64,000 bases of DNA from positions 1,178,001 through 1,242,000 of the forward strand of contig NZ_CP090366.1 of assembly GCF_021432085.1 (NCBI RefSeq), in the 5' to 3' direction. The DNA comes from Stutzerimonas kunmingensis. GTDB taxonomy: Bacteria > Pseudomonadota > Gammaproteobacteria > Pseudomonadales > Pseudomonadaceae. Positions 1-11,005 of the stretch are shown in pieces. The notes under the pieces were generated by a model. That model worked only from the letters and a program-made list of their open reading frames with translations, ran no database searches and had not been told where the DNA came from. Numbering within the stretch: position 1 is the first letter of the stretch; each line of letters begins with the position of its first letter. The position numbers were made by a program, and so were the translations under genes.

Positions 1-1747
1 GGATGATCTGTCCCGGCTCGTCGCTCTGATGGGTATGGATGGCCTGTGCAGCGTTCTTCAGCAGGTTGAGCAAGACCTGCTCCAGCTCGTTGCCGATGCA
101 CGGTACGCGGTCGATCCGCGGGTCGAAGTCACGAACGATATCGATGGCCTTGAAGTCGAAGCCTTCCATCAGGGCGAAGTCGTTTCCGGCGATCTCCAGT
201 GCCTGATCGATCAGAACGGGCAACTGGCAGTCCGCCAGCTGACGGTTGCTCATGCGGCTGAAGCTGAGCATGTGGCTGACGATCTTCGCCGCGCGCGAGC
301 CGGCCTGCTGGATACCATCGAGCAGCTGCGGCACTTCGCGGCGCTGCAGGTACTGGTTGACCGCTTCCAGGCGCACGCCGGTTTCCTCCGCGGCCTCGCG
401 ATTGCGCTCGAGCTCGGGCGAGAGCCGGCGGCGGATGTTCTGCGCGTTGTGCAGGATGGCGCCGAGAGGATTGTTGATCTCGTGGGCCATGCCGGCCGCG
501 AGGCTGCCCACCGAGAGCATCTTTTCCGACTGCACCATCATTTCTTCCATGTTGATGCGCTGGGTGATGTCGTCGATGCGGATCACCACACCGCGGCCAC
601 CTGCGCCGGTCAGCGGGTAGCAGGTCAGCGCATAGTGGTGCGGCTCGTCGTTGCGCATCCAGGTCACCCGCTCGATCTTCGCCACCACGTGCTGTTCCGA
701 AGTGCGCCGGATCTGCGCGAGAAACGGCTTGAGCGGCTCAAAGGCGACGAACACCGGCTGGTTGAGCGCGTCATCCAGCGGCGTTCCGGAGAGGGCGCTG
801 GCTTCCTGGTTCCATTGGGTGACGTAGAGCTGTTCGTCGAGTGCGATCAGCGCCGAGGGCATCGAATCGATGATGCTGTTGAGGTACTTCTGAAAGCCGG
901 TCAGCTTCTGCTCGATCTTGCTGCGCACCTGCACTTCCAGCTCCAGCTTGCGGTTGGAGTGGCGGGTTTCCTCGGCCAGGCCCTGGGCATGATCGAATGC
1001 CTCCTGGGCATCGTCACGGGCGCGCTTGAGCTGCTGCTCGCGGGCCTCCATGCGCGACAGCATGGTGTTGAAGGCATCGGCCAACCGGCCGATCTCGTCC
1101 TGGTTGCCGGGCTTGGCGCGCAGGGAATAGTCCTCCTCGCGGGTGACCTGGCGTGACAATGCTTCGAGTTCGCGAATCGGGCGGGTGATGAGTTGACGGA
1201 TCTGCCGGGCGACCGACACCCAGAGCAGCAGGCTGGCGACGAGAATGGCCAGGCTGGCGGTCAGCGTACCGGTGTAGAAGGCGCCGGGCAGCTCGCTGCT
1301 GGCGACCATCAGCAGATGCCCGGCACTGCCATCGGCTTGCGGCAGCCTGACCAGCAGGTTGGCGCGAATCTCGCTGGCACGCCAATGCTCGACATCGCTG
1401 AGCTGCTCGGGCAGACGCAATCGGTCGCCTTGCTGGAGTTGCGCGAGGCTGTTGCCGTTGCGGTCGTAGATCATCGCGGCTCGCAGCGGCGCATAGCCGT
1501 CCAGGCGTTTGAGCAGTTTGCTGGCGGCTTCCGGCGAAGACAGCGCCCGCGCGCTCAGTTCTTCGGTAGCGAACAGCTCGCCGAGGGTGTGCATGGCCTG
1601 CGGCGCAACGCTCTGCCGTGAAATCCAGTAGGCCGCGCTGATGAACGTCAGGTTGGAAACCAGCAGAACGGCGGCAAGCAGGACGAGCAGGGCCAGCAGC
1701 AGTTTACGGCCGACCGGAAGGTTTTCGAGGCGCTGACGCAGGATCAT
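1..1747 (-). CDS. Membrane sensor histidine kinase (HAMP-PAS-HisKA), 3' end cut by window
   Basis: Partial gene; the reading frame starts at an ATG at 1747 and runs open off the left edge, giving about 582 residues. The start reads MILRQRLENLPVGRK and is followed by a hydrophobic segment near residues 18-38, an extracytoplasmic part, a second membrane segment near 165-185, a HAMP linker, a PAS-like domain and a histidine phosphorylation box with the motif MAHEINNPLGAI. The NPLG form of the H box is typical of kinases acting on response regulators of NtrC or CheY type. The ATP-binding domain begins (NELEQVLLNLLKNA, the N box) but its end lies outside the window. The signal sensed cannot be read from the sequence. 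A response regulator lies two genes downstream at 2708-3673, a possible but unproven partner. Confidence 0.9.
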   Translation of the reverse strand, partial: MILRQRLENLPVGRKLLLALLVLLAAVLLVSNLTFISAAYWISRQSVAPQAMHTLGELFATEELSARALSSPEAASKLLKRLDGYAPLRAAMIYDRNGNSLAQLQQGDRLRLPEQLSDVEHWRASEIRANLLVRLPQADGSAGHLLMVASSELPGAFYTGTLTASLAILVASLLLWVSVARQIRQLITRPIRELEALSRQVTREEDYSLRAKPGNQDEIGRLADAFNTMLSRMEAREQQLKRARDDAQEAFDHAQGLAEETRHSNRKLELEVQVRSKIEQKLTGFQKYLNSIIDSMPSALIALDEQLYVTQWNQEASALSGTPLDDALNQPVFVAFEPLKPFLAQIRRTSEQHVVAKIERVTWMRNDEPHHYALTCYPLTGAGGRGVVIRIDDITQRINMEEMMVQSEKMLSVGSLAAGMAHEINNPLGAILHNAQNIRRRLSPELERNREAAEETGVRLEAVNQYLQRREVPQLLDGIQQAGSRAAKIVSHMLSFSRMSNRQLADCQLPVLIDQALEIAGNDFALMEGFDFKAIDIVRDFDPRIDRVPCIGNELEQVLLNLLKNAAQAIHTHQSDEPGQII

Positions 1748-1793
1748 TGGCGGGACACGGCATAGCAGAGAGTTTCTGCAGGGTAGCTGCGGC

Positions 1794-3673
<1,880 letters not shown>

Positions 3674-3747
3674 GGCAAGCTCAATCAATTGAAGGGGGAC
3701 GTCCTGTCACTCCTTGCCGTAGGGCGGGCGCTGACACGTCGAATCGT

Positions 3748-3753
3748 TATAAT
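3748..3753 (+). promoter_or_regulatory. Possible -10 element of the yajQ promoter
   Basis: A consensus TATAAT lies 78 bases before the yajQ start, in the divergent space between yajQ and the response regulator gene. I could not place a convincing -35 element at 16-18 bases, so this is only a candidate. Confidence 0.35.
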
Positions 3754-3830
3754 GACCGCGCTTTCTTAACCGTCAAGACATACGCGCTCGGCTCATGCGG
3801 CCGGTCGCGCTATACAGTGGAGGAATCCCC

Positions 3831-4310
3831 ATGCCCTCGTTCGACGTGGTGTCCGAACTGGACAAGCACGAAGTCACCAACGCGGTCGATAACGCGATCA
3901 AGGAACTGGATCGTCGTTATGATCTGCGCGGCAAAGGCAGCTTCGAACATAAGGATCTGACCGTGCAGCTGACGGCGGACGCCGAGTTCCAATTGGAGCA
4001 GATGCTCGAGATCCTCAAGTTGAGCCTGGTCAAACGCAAGATCGATATCCAGTGCCTGGAGATCAAGGACGCCTACGCTTCCGGCAAGAGCACCAAGCAG
4101 GAAGTGGTGCTGCGCGAGGGCATCGACAAGGAGCTGGCGAAGAAGATCGTCGCCTACATCAAGGATGCCAAGCTCAAGGTGCAGGCCGCCATCCAGGGCG
4201 AGCAGGTGCGGGTCACCGGCAAGAAGCGCGACGATCTGCAGGAAGCCATCGCCCTGCTGCGTGGCCATGAATTCGGCATGCCGCTGCAGTTCAACAACTT
4301 CCGCGACTGA
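3831..4310 (+). CDS. yajQ: YajQ-family nucleotide-binding protein
   Basis: Small cytosolic protein of 159 residues, the usual length for YajQ. The sequence begins [20 protein letters not shown] and continues with the family's D-R-R-Y-D-L-R-G-K block and the C-terminal [12 protein letters not shown]. Family members bind c-di-GMP or other nucleotides, and the Xanthomonas homologue acts as a c-di-GMP effector; whether this one does is inference. The chosen ATG has a strong site, GGAGG, seven bases upstream. A longer frame from 3795 lacks such a site and is not conserved in the family as I know it. Confidence 0.93.
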   Translation: MPSFDVVSELDKHEVTNAVDNAIKELDRRYDLRGKGSFEHKDLTVQLTADAEFQLEQMLEILKLSLVKRKIDIQCLEIKDAYASGKSTKQEVVLREGIDKELAKKIVAYIKDAKLKVQAAIQGEQVRVTGKKRDDLQEAIALLRGHEFGMPLQFNNFRD

Positions 4311-4399
4311 TCCTCCCTCCGCGCCTCGGCGCGTGCATTCATCCCCCGCTTTCCGTCGGTGCTCGCGCTGCGGGCACCAATCCTCACAAGGAGTAATCC

Positions 4400-5224
4400 A
4401 TGGACCTGAGCGTCGACTACCTGGTCGATCTTTCCGAATCCTGGCTGCCTGTGGTGCTGCAATACGGTGCCCAGGTGACCCTGGCGATATTGACCCTGCT
4501 GTTCGGCTGGTGGTTGATCAACACCCTGACCGGCAAGGTCGCCAGCCTGCTGCAGCGTCGTCATGTGGATCCGACTCTGCATGGTTTCATCGGCAGCCTC
4601 GCCAGCATCGTGCTCAAGGTGCTGCTGCTGGTCAGCGTGGCTTCGATGATCGGCGTGGAGACCACCTCGTTCATCGCCGTGATCGGTGCCGCCGGCCTGG
4701 CCATCGGTCTGGCGTTGCAGGGCAGCCTGGCGAACTTCGCTGGCGGCGTGCTGATTCTGCTGTTCCGTCCGATTCGGGTCGGCGAGTGGATCGAAGCCCA
4801 GGGCGTAGCGGGCACAGTGCATTCCATCCAGATATTCCATACGGTGCTCAAGTCTGCCGACAACAAGACCATCGTGGTGCCCAACGGCAGTTTGTCCAAC
4901 GGTCATATCACCAACTACTCCCGCGAACCGCGGCGTCGTGCCGATATCAACGTCGGGATCGATTACGGCGCGGACATCAAGCTGGCGCGGCAGATACTGC
5001 TGGAAATCGCGCAGGACGAGCGCGTGTTGCGCGATCCCGAGCCGGTGGTATTCGTCACTGGACTGGGGGACAGCTCGGTCAATCTGTCGTTGCGGGTCTG
5101 GGTCGCGACCGGTGATTTCTGGCCGGTGACCTTCGGTTTCACCGAACTGTTGAAGGAGCGTTTCGACGAGGCGGGGATCGGCATTCCGTTTCCGCAGCGC
5201 GTGGTGCACCTGGTTCAGAGCTGA
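4400..5224 (+). CDS. mscS: Small mechanosensitive channel, MscS family
   Basis: Predicted inner-membrane channel that opens under high membrane tension and protects against hypoosmotic shock. The protein has 274 residues, close to the E. coli MscS (286). Three membrane segments lie near residues 18-40, 65-85 and 90-112; the third carries the pore pattern of alternating glycine and alanine (AVIGAAGLAIGLALQGSLAN). The beta domain follows, with the typical VGEWIEAQGVAGTVHSIQIF and VPNGSLSNGHITNYS segments. The start has a clear AAGGAG site. It lies 90 bases after yajQ and may share its transcript; a terminator hairpin follows at 5242-5267. Confidence 0.93.
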   Translation: MDLSVDYLVDLSESWLPVVLQYGAQVTLAILTLLFGWWLINTLTGKVASLLQRRHVDPTLHGFIGSLASIVLKVLLLVSVASMIGVETTSFIAVIGAAGLAIGLALQGSLANFAGGVLILLFRPIRVGEWIEAQGVAGTVHSIQIFHTVLKSADNKTIVVPNGSLSNGHITNYSREPRRRADINVGIDYGADIKLARQILLEIAQDERVLRDPEPVVFVTGLGDSSVNLSLRVWVATGDFWPVTFGFTELLKERFDEAGIGIPFPQRVVHLVQS

Positions 5225-5241
5225 GGTCTTGCCTGAACGAA

Positions 5242-5267
5242 GCGAAGCCGGCATTTGCCGGCTTCGT
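5242..5267. terminator. Bidirectional intrinsic terminator between mscS and ampG
   Basis: An inverted repeat GAAGCCGGC - ATTT - GCCGGCTTC lies between the converging mscS and ampG genes. The stem is perfect over nine base pairs and extends with a C-G and a G-T pair. T-rich sequence follows on the plus strand (CGTCGTTTCTGCTTGT), so it can serve mscS and perhaps ampG. Confidence 0.75.
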
Positions 5268-5284
5268 CGTTTCTGCTTGTCGCC

Positions 5285-6985
5285 TCAGGAATGTTCGGAG
5301 GCTGTTTCGTGCGGCGTGTCGTCCGGCTGCTGGCGGGTTCTGCGCCACTGCCAGACGATCAGAATCAGCGTTGGCACACCGAGCAACGCGGTGACTAGGA
5401 AGAAGTCGCTGTAGCCGAGGTGTTCCACCATGACCCCGGAGTAGCCACCCAGCAGACGGGGCAGCAACAGCATGAGCGAACTCAGCAGGGCGTATTGGGT
5501 GGCCGAGAACTTCAGGTTGGTCAGGCTGGACAGATAGGCGACGAAGGCGGTGGAGGCGAGGCCGCCGCTGAAGTTGTCGCAGGAGATGGTGACGATCAAC
5601 ATGTTCAGATTCGCGCCCATCTCTACCAGCAACATGAACATCAGGTTGGTCGCTGCCGAGGCGACTCCGCCGATGAACAGGATCGGCAGGATGCTGAAAC
5701 GCACGATAAGCAAGCCGCCGAAGGCCGCGCCGAGCAGCGTCATCACCAGACCGAACAGCTTGCTGACGCTGGCGATCTCGTCCTTGGAAAAACCCTGATC
5801 GATGTAGAACACGTTGGCCATCACGCCCATCACCGTATCCGACATTCGGTAGGTGGCGATCAGCCCCAACAGCAGCAGCGCCTGCCAGCGGTAGCGCAGG
5901 ATGAAGTCGGTGATCGGCGTCAGCACCGGCCCCATCAGGATGCGCCCAGGTGCCGACAGGCAGCCCCAGCAGATCAGCAGGTACATGGTGCCGCGCGGCC
6001 AGTAACCTCCCCAGTAGGACTGGAACATACCGGTGGTCGACACCATGAGGATAATCAGCACGATCACCGATACCGCCTGATGAGCGAAGTCGAAGCGCGC
6101 CGGTCGCTGGCGTTGCTTCGCTTGGCTGAAGATATGCCGTACCGGCACGAACAGCGCCCGGCCCATCGGCGAAATGCTGCCGAGGATGAATAGTGCATAC
6201 AGCGTCGCCCGCGGCCAGGCCTGGGCGATCAGCGCGTTGATCATCGCCGGTATCGAGATCAGCAGCACCAGCAGCAGGCCGACTGCAGCGAGCTGATGAT
6301 TGAAGGTGTAGCGCGAGGGCTCGTTGGGCAGCGGCGGGGCGGCGTCCGGCTCGCGGATCACCAGGCTGGTGATCAACCCCGGAAGGATCAATAGGGCGAA
6401 GGCCAGATAGGTCGTGGTCCAGGCTGCCTGGTTGTAGTCGAGGCTGCTAGAGCCCAGCCATTCGGCGAGGAAGAGCGCGCCGGCGCTGGCGAGCAGCATG
6501 GCGATGCGATAGCCGGTCATGTAGCTGGCCGCCAGGGTCGCCTGCAACTTGTCCTCGGCGATCTCCAGGCGATACGCATCGATGGCGATGTCCTGGGTAG
6601 CCGACGAAAACGCAACGACCACCGCCAGCGCGATGAGCATCGTGAGGTTGTATTGCGGGTTGCAAAGGGCCATGCCAACCAGGCCGATGGCGATCAGCGC
6701 CTGCGACAGCACCAGCCAGGAGCGTCTGCGCCCGAGCGCGCCGATCCAGGGCAGTCGCCACTGGTCGAGCATCGGCGACCAGACCCATTTGAATGCATAC
6801 GCCAGGCTGATCCAGCTGGCAAAGCCGATAGTTTCCCGCGAGACGCCCGCTTCGCGCAGCCAGACCGACAGCGTGGAGAACACCAGAACGGCGGGAAGAC
6901 CCGCAGCGAAACCCAGCAACAGCAGGGCCAGCGTAGCGGGGCTGGCGTAGGCGGCTAGCGCATCGCGCCAGGTTTCACGGGACAT
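5285..6985 (-). CDS. ampG: AmpG-type muropeptide permease (MFS)
   Basis: Predicted inner-membrane importer of anhydromuropeptides released in cell-wall turnover; in related bacteria this supply also controls AmpC beta-lactamase induction. The 566-residue protein has the AmpG start pattern (LLLLGFAAGLPAVLVFSTLSVWL), the motif FKWVWSPMLDQWRLPWIG after the second helix, and SSATQDIAIDAYRLEI, which is very typical of AmpG. It is longer than the E. coli protein (491), with an extra pair of hydrophobic segments in the middle (residues about 230-340); extended versions are known in pseudomonads. It converges with mscS. Confidence 0.9.
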   Translation of the reverse strand: MSRETWRDALAAYASPATLALLLLGFAAGLPAVLVFSTLSVWLREAGVSRETIGFASWISLAYAFKWVWSPMLDQWRLPWIGALGRRRSWLVLSQALIAIGLVGMALCNPQYNLTMLIALAVVVAFSSATQDIAIDAYRLEIAEDKLQATLAASYMTGYRIAMLLASAGALFLAEWLGSSSLDYNQAAWTTTYLAFALLILPGLITSLVIREPDAAPPLPNEPSRYTFNHQLAAVGLLLVLLISIPAMINALIAQAWPRATLYALFILGSISPMGRALFVPVRHIFSQAKQRQRPARFDFAHQAVSVIVLIILMVSTTGMFQSYWGGYWPRGTMYLLICWGCLSAPGRILMGPVLTPITDFILRYRWQALLLLGLIATYRMSDTVMGVMANVFYIDQGFSKDEIASVSKLFGLVMTLLGAAFGGLLIVRFSILPILFIGGVASAATNLMFMLLVEMGANLNMLIVTISCDNFSGGLASTAFVAYLSSLTNLKFSATQYALLSSLMLLLPRLLGGYSGVMVEHLGYSDFFLVTALLGVPTLILIVWQWRRTRQQPDDTPHETASEHS

Positions 6986-7024
6986 ACATCGAGGATCTGT
7001 GCAGTTTTGGACGAAGCGCGCACT

Positions 7025-7384
7025 CTAACCGCTGTGCTCCGTCGAATGCCAGCCGTGCCGACGCATGTCCACCCGGTCGTTGATGATGGTCAGCCCTTCA
7101 GCCCGCAGGCGCATGCGCTGCTCGTGCCCGGCAGGGGAACCGGCCGGCAGGCTGAGCCGTCCGCCAGCGGCGATCACCCGGTGCCAGGGCAGGCTGGTGC
7201 CGTCGGGCAGCTGAGACATCAACCGGCCAACCCAGCGGGCCGCGCGACCGAGTCCGGCCATGGCGGCCAGTTCGCCGTAGCTCACCACCTTACCCGGCGG
7301 TATCTGCGACATCACCAGATAAACAGCGGCACGCCGTGCATCGGCGTCGGCAGCGGGTGGCAGCAGTGGTGGAAGGTCGGCCAT
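7025..7384 (-). CDS. Alkyltransferase-like DNA-binding protein (ATL, MGMT family)
   Basis: Small protein of 119 residues corresponding to the DNA-binding domain of O6-alkylguanine-DNA alkyltransferase. It has the winged-helix part VYLVMSQIPPGKVVSYGELAAMAGL and the arginine-finger region ARWVGRLMSQ. The active-site signature normally PCHRV reads PWHRVI here, so the acceptor cysteine is tryptophan. This is the hallmark of ATL proteins, which flip and flag alkylated bases for nucleotide excision repair rather than repair them directly. It lies 39 bases from the ampG start in the same direction. The start ATG has a GGAG site eight bases upstream. Confidence 0.9.
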   Translation of the reverse strand: MADLPPLLPPAADADARRAAVYLVMSQIPPGKVVSYGELAAMAGLGRAARWVGRLMSQLPDGTSLPWHRVIAAGGRLSLPAGSPAGHEQRMRLRAEGLTIINDRVDMRRHGWHSTEHSG

Positions 7385-7520
7385 GACAGGTGCTCCGGTG
7401 CAGGCAGGCGTACTGCGCGCCGAACTAGCGCTCCATTCGGCGGTCTTTGCTTGCTGTAGTTAAACGCATAGGGATAATGCCAGCCTTTCAACCGCCCTCG
7501 ACCAGATTTTCAGCACATAT

Positions 7521-8525
7521 ATGTTCTCCAGAACCCTGCTTTGCGTGACCCTTTCCGCCATTGCCCTGCCTTCGTTCGCCGACACCGTGTGGTTGAAGAA
7601 TGGTGATCGTCTGACCGGCAAGATCAGTGTGCTCGACGGCGGCAAGCTGCTCATCGAAACCGAATACGGCGGCTCGATTCCGCTGAAGTGGAGCAAGATC
7701 GCCACGCTGGAAAGCGACCAGAAGCTGCTGATCAAGCAGAACGACGTGACCGGCGAGGTCGCGCAGTCGCTGCAGGCAGCCGACGAGGGCAAGGTTGTCA
7801 TCGCCAATGGTGCCGCGCCACGCACGGTGGATTTGGCGAGCATCACGCAGATCATCCACCCCAAGCCGTTGATCCAGGATTTCACCTGGAGTGGCAATGT
7901 CGACGTGGCTATGGATTACAAGCGTGCCGAAACCGACACCGATGACTACGACGTTTCCTTCGACACCAAGGCGCGCCATGGGCTCTGGCGCCACAACGGC
8001 ACCGGTAACTACAACCGTGAGTACCGTGACGGTGTGACGGTCACCGACAACTGGGATGCCGAGTACGCGCTGGACCGCTTCCTCGATCAGCACTGGTTCT
8101 GGCAGGGGCGGTTGAGCTACAAGCGCGACCAGATCGAGGACGTGCGCCGTCAGCGCACCATCGGTACCGGTCCGGGTTATCAGTTCTGGGACAACGAGCT
8201 GGGCGCCTTCTCCCTGGCAGGGCTGATCAACCGTAGCGACTACGAGTTTGCCGACGGCGAAAAGGAGAACTTCTACCTGGCGGTGATGAAGTGGGACTAC
8301 AACCGCTACCTGGTGGGCAAGACCTTCGAGCTGTTCAGTACCGGCGAACTCGGCAAGCCGCTGGAGAACGTGGCCGATTACGCGCTCGATGCCGAGGTCG
8401 GCCTGCGTTACAAGGTGACCGACTGGGCTTCGCTGAACATGAAGGCAGAGAAGGACATCATCAGCGGTGCCGACAACGATCTCGACTTGACCCGCTACAG
8501 CATCGGTTTCGGCGTGGGCTGGTAA
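7521..8525 (+). CDS. DUF481 (YdiY-like) outer-membrane beta-barrel protein
   Basis: A 334-residue protein with a signal peptide (MFSRTLLCVTLSAIALPSFA, cleavage expected after AFA-like SFA). The N-terminal part (DTVWLKNGDRLTGKISVLDGGKLLIETEYGG) is a small beta domain seen before DUF481 barrels. The rest has the alternating aromatic pattern of an outer-membrane barrel and ends in a terminal aromatic residue (YSIGFGVGW), as expected for BAM-assembled proteins. The function of the family is not known to me beyond salt or acid-stress associations in other bacteria. No strong ribosome site precedes the ATG. A terminator hairpin follows. Confidence 0.88.
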   Translation: MFSRTLLCVTLSAIALPSFADTVWLKNGDRLTGKISVLDGGKLLIETEYGGSIPLKWSKIATLESDQKLLIKQNDVTGEVAQSLQAADEGKVVIANGAAPRTVDLASITQIIHPKPLIQDFTWSGNVDVAMDYKRAETDTDDYDVSFDTKARHGLWRHNGTGNYNREYRDGVTVTDNWDAEYALDRFLDQHWFWQGRLSYKRDQIEDVRRQRTIGTGPGYQFWDNELGAFSLAGLINRSDYEFADGEKENFYLAVMKWDYNRYLVGKTFELFSTGELGKPLENVADYALDAEVGLRYKVTDWASLNMKAEKDIISGADNDLDLTRYSIGFGVGW

Positions 8526-8551
8526 GCCTTATCGATCCGGTGTGCATATAT

Positions 8552-8581
8552 AAGAAAGGCAGCCATCTGGCTGCCTTTCTT
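8552..8581. terminator. Bidirectional intrinsic terminator
   Basis: A perfect 13-base-pair stem, AAGAAAGGCAGCC / GGCTGCCTTTCTT, with loop ATCT lies between the converging DUF481 gene and the SDR gene. The A-rich left and T-rich right sides make it work as an intrinsic terminator in both directions. Confidence 0.88.
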
Positions 8582-8601
8582 CTTTGGCCCTGACGCCCCG
8601 A

Positions 8602-9360
8602 TCAGAGACGCAGCCCGCCGTCCAGTTCGAGGATGCGGCCGGTGTAATAGTCGTTCTCGAAGATGTACGCCACCGAGTGGGCGATCTCCGCCGGCTTGCC
8701 CATGCGCTTGAGCGGAATGCCGGACGTCATTTTCTCCAGGGCTTCGGGCTTCATGCTGGCGACCATCTCGGTCTCGATGAAGCCGGGCGCCACGCCTGCC
8801 ACGCGAATGCCGTAGCGCGCCAGCTCCTTGGCCCAGACCACGGTGGCCGAGGCCACGCCGGCCTTGGCCGCGGAGTAGTTGGTCTGGCCCATGTTGCCGG
8901 CGCGGGAGATCGACGAGATGTTGATGATCGCGCCTTCGCTCTTCAATTCGACCATCTTCGCCGCGACTTCGCGGGTGCAGAGGAACACGCCGGTGAGGTT
9001 GACGTCGATCACCGCCTGCCACTGCGCCAGGCTCATCTTGCTGATCTCGCCGTCCTTGACCTTGAGCAGCAGGCCGTCGCGCAGGATGCCGGCATTGTTC
9101 ACCAGGCCATGCAGGCCGCCGAAGTCCTCGGCGACGCGCGCAACCATGTCGCTGACCTGCTCTTCATTGGCGACATTGCACAGATAGGCGCGGGCGTCAC
9201 CGCCAGCGGCCTTGCAGGCCGCGACGGCCTCGTCCAGACGCTCCTGGTTCAGGTCCACCAGCGCCAGCCGCGCGCCCTTGCTCGCCAGGTACTCGCCCAT
9301 GGCGCGGCCGAGGCCCTGGCCGCCGCCGGTGACGATGATGACTTTGTCTTGAAGCTGCAT
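8602..9360 (-). CDS. SDR-family oxidoreductase, FabG-like
   Basis: Predicted NAD(P)H-dependent short-chain dehydrogenase of 252 residues. It shows the cofactor motif [12 protein letters not shown], the NNAG motif (LVNNAGIL), the catalytic serine in [12 protein letters not shown] and the YxxxK pair (NYSAAKAG), and ends with the tetramer-forming [12 protein letters not shown]. The pattern resembles 3-oxoacyl-ACP reductases (FabG), but it is not in a fatty-acid gene cluster and the true substrate is unknown. I use the ATG at 9360 because GGAG lies six bases before it; an ATG four codons earlier lacks a site. It is divergent from the HugZ-like gene. Confidence 0.9.
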   Translation of the reverse strand: MQLQDKVIIVTGGGQGLGRAMGEYLASKGARLALVDLNQERLDEAVAACKAAGGDARAYLCNVANEEQVSDMVARVAEDFGGLHGLVNNAGILRDGLLLKVKDGEISKMSLAQWQAVIDVNLTGVFLCTREVAAKMVELKSEGAIINISSISRAGNMGQTNYSAAKAGVASATVVWAKELARYGIRVAGVAPGFIETEMVASMKPEALEKMTSGIPLKRMGKPAEIAHSVAYIFENDYYTGRILELDGGLRL

Positions 9361-9460
9361 GCCTATCTCCATGTGGTCGTTCTGCTGCGGGAACGACGCC
9401 CGCCGGGGAAACCGTTATGCTGAGCGCCCGTCGATCCGGACCCGTCTCGAGGAGCCTCAG

Positions 9461-10168
9461 GTGAGCGCCGAAGCCAGCAAGCATGCCCGACAACTCCTGC
9501 TCAAGGAATACCGCGGCGTGCTCTCCACCCATTCCCAGGCCATGCCCGGCTTTCCGTTCGGCTCGGTAGTGCCTTACTGCCTGGACGCCAATGGCTGGCC
9601 GCTGATCCTGATCAGCCGCATCGCCCAGCACACGCGCAATCTGAAGGCCGATGGGCGGTGCTCGCTGCTGGTCGGCGAACGCGCCGCCGAGGATGTGCAG
9701 GCGGCCGGTCGACTCACGCTGCTTGCCGAAGCCCGTCAGCTCGCCGAGCCCGCTGCAATTGAGTCGGCGGCACAGCGCTACTACCGCTACTTTCCCGAGT
9801 CGCGCGACTACCATCGTGTGCATGACTTCGATTTCTGGGTGCTGGAGCCGGTGCGCTGGCGCTACATCGGCGGCTTCGGCGCCATTCACTGGCTGGACCA
9901 CGTCGCGCTGGCCAATCCCTTCGCAGTCGAAAGCGGCGAGGTGGAGCAGGGCATGGTCGAGCACATGAACGATGACCACGCCGCTGCCATCGCCCGCTAT
10001 GTCGAACAGGCGGGGCTGCCGCAGAGCGCGCCAGCGCAAATGGTCGGGATCGATAGCGAGGGCTTCCATCTGCGTATCGGCCAGGCACTGCATTGGCTGG
10101 CGTTTCCGGAGCCATGCGAAACGCCAATGGCGGTGCGCCAGGCGCTGGTTGCCATGGCGCGAGGTTGA
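9461..10168 (+). CDS. HugZ-like protein, pyridoxamine 5'-phosphate oxidase fold plus DUF2470
   Basis: Protein of 235 residues with a GTG start and a GAGGAG site six bases upstream. The N-terminal domain is a split-barrel flavin/heme-binding fold (YRGVLSTHSQAMPGFPFGSVVPYCLD ... ISRIAQHTRNLKADGRCSLLV broken over the strand pattern), and the C-terminal part is DUF2470 with the histidine-bearing motif MVEHMNDDHAAAIARY. HugZ of Helicobacter degrades or uses heme; other family members have no known role. A heme-linked function is inference. It is transcribed away from the SDR gene. Confidence 0.85.
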   Translation: MSAEASKHARQLLLKEYRGVLSTHSQAMPGFPFGSVVPYCLDANGWPLILISRIAQHTRNLKADGRCSLLVGERAAEDVQAAGRLTLLAEARQLAEPAAIESAAQRYYRYFPESRDYHRVHDFDFWVLEPVRWRYIGGFGAIHWLDHVALANPFAVESGEVEQGMVEHMNDDHAAAIARYVEQAGLPQSAPAQMVGIDSEGFHLRIGQALHWLAFPEPCETPMAVRQALVAMARG

Positions 10169-10299
10169 GGGGATTCAGTTTCGCTTCAGCCGTGTCGCGC
10201 ATAATCCGGTTACAGGCCGATTGTCACCCGGGTTGAATTAGACCCCTCCTGCCGCCATCTACAGAGGACTGGAAGCTGATCTTCCGTCAAGGACCATCG

Positions 10300-10758
10300 A
10301 TGCGAATCTTCTTTGTACTGTTTCTGTTGTTTCCGCTGGCCGAGCTGTATGTGCTGATCAAGGTCGGCGGCTCCATTGGCGCGCTGGCGACCATCCTGCT
10401 GCTGGTGCTCAGTGGCATCACCGGCATTCTGCTGCTGCGCCTGGCGGGTTTCGCCACCGCCTGGCGCGCCCGCGAACGTCTGGCCCGCGGTGAACTGCCC
10501 GAGCGCGAGATGTTGCAGGGGCTGATGATGGCCATTGGCGGTGGCTTGCTGTTCCTGCCCGGTTTCATCAGCGATGTGCTGGCGCTGGTTGTGCTTTTCC
10601 CACCGACACGCAACTTCCTGTTCCGCCAGATCAATCGGCGGATCGAGGCGCAGGTGCGCCGCCAGCGTGCTTTTGCCGACGATCTGCAGGCGCGCTCCAA
10701 CCCGCAACGGCCGAACGTGATCGAAGGCGAGTGGGAGCGCAATGACCGCGACCGCTAA
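10300..10758 (+). CDS. fxsA: FxsA family membrane protein
   Basis: Small inner-membrane protein of 152 residues. It begins MRIFFVLFLLFPLAELYVLIKVG, followed by a second pair of hydrophobic segments (ATILLLVLSGITGILLLRLAG and GGGLLFLPGFISDVLALVVLF), and a charged cytoplasmic tail rich in arginine. This is the FxsA/UPF0716 pattern; E. coli FxsA reduces exclusion of phage T7 by F plasmids, but the normal role is unknown. It lies upstream of groES in the same direction, as in P. aeruginosa and E. coli, separated by a hairpin. An AAGGA site precedes the ATG. Confidence 0.9.
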   Translation: MRIFFVLFLLFPLAELYVLIKVGGSIGALATILLLVLSGITGILLLRLAGFATAWRARERLARGELPEREMLQGLMMAIGGGLLFLPGFISDVLALVVLFPPTRNFLFRQINRRIEAQVRRQRAFADDLQARSNPQRPNVIEGEWERNDRDR

Positions 10759-10775
10759 GCTGCTCAGCCGACAAT

Positions 10776-10807
10776 CCGGCATGCCATCAGGCATGCCGGT
10801 TTCGTTT
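10776..10807 (+). terminator. Intrinsic terminator after fxsA
   Basis: The inverted repeat CCGGCATGCC - ATCA - GGCATGCCGG is a perfect ten-base-pair stem, followed by TTTCGTTTG. It separates fxsA from the heat-shock promoter of groESL. Confidence 0.75.
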
Positions 10808-10834
10808 GTGGCCATGAAAATTTCATCTGCGCCC

Positions 10835-10863
10835 CTTGAAATGCACTTGAACGCCCGCATGTA
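10835..10863 (+). promoter_or_regulatory. Sigma-32 (RpoH) promoter candidate for groESL
   Basis: CTTGAAA at 10835-10841 is an exact match to the heat-shock -35 consensus. After a 13-base spacer, CCGCATGTA at 10855-10863 matches the -10 consensus CCCCATNTA with one mismatch. It lies about 140 bases before the groES start, leaving a long leader. This is what is expected of a heat-shock operon. Confidence 0.8.
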
Positions 10864-11005
10864 GCGGACACCGCAAGGTCGCTGTCGTGTTCGACAGTCC
10901 GTCTTCTGCGGCTCGCATCGCGGGCCGCAACCGGCACAGCCGGATTTGCCCAACCCGCCGATGAAGGTCATCGGCATGGAACAACTCTACTAGGAGAGAT
11001 CGACA

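Noticed and set aside
3731-3753. CTGACA with TATAAT as a full sigma-70 promoter for yajQ
   Set aside because: The spacer is only 11 bases, too short; only the -10 was kept as a candidate.
5420-6193. Plus-strand 257-residue frame opposite ampG
   Set aside because: Antisense to AmpG, with Q/H/D-rich low-complexity composition.
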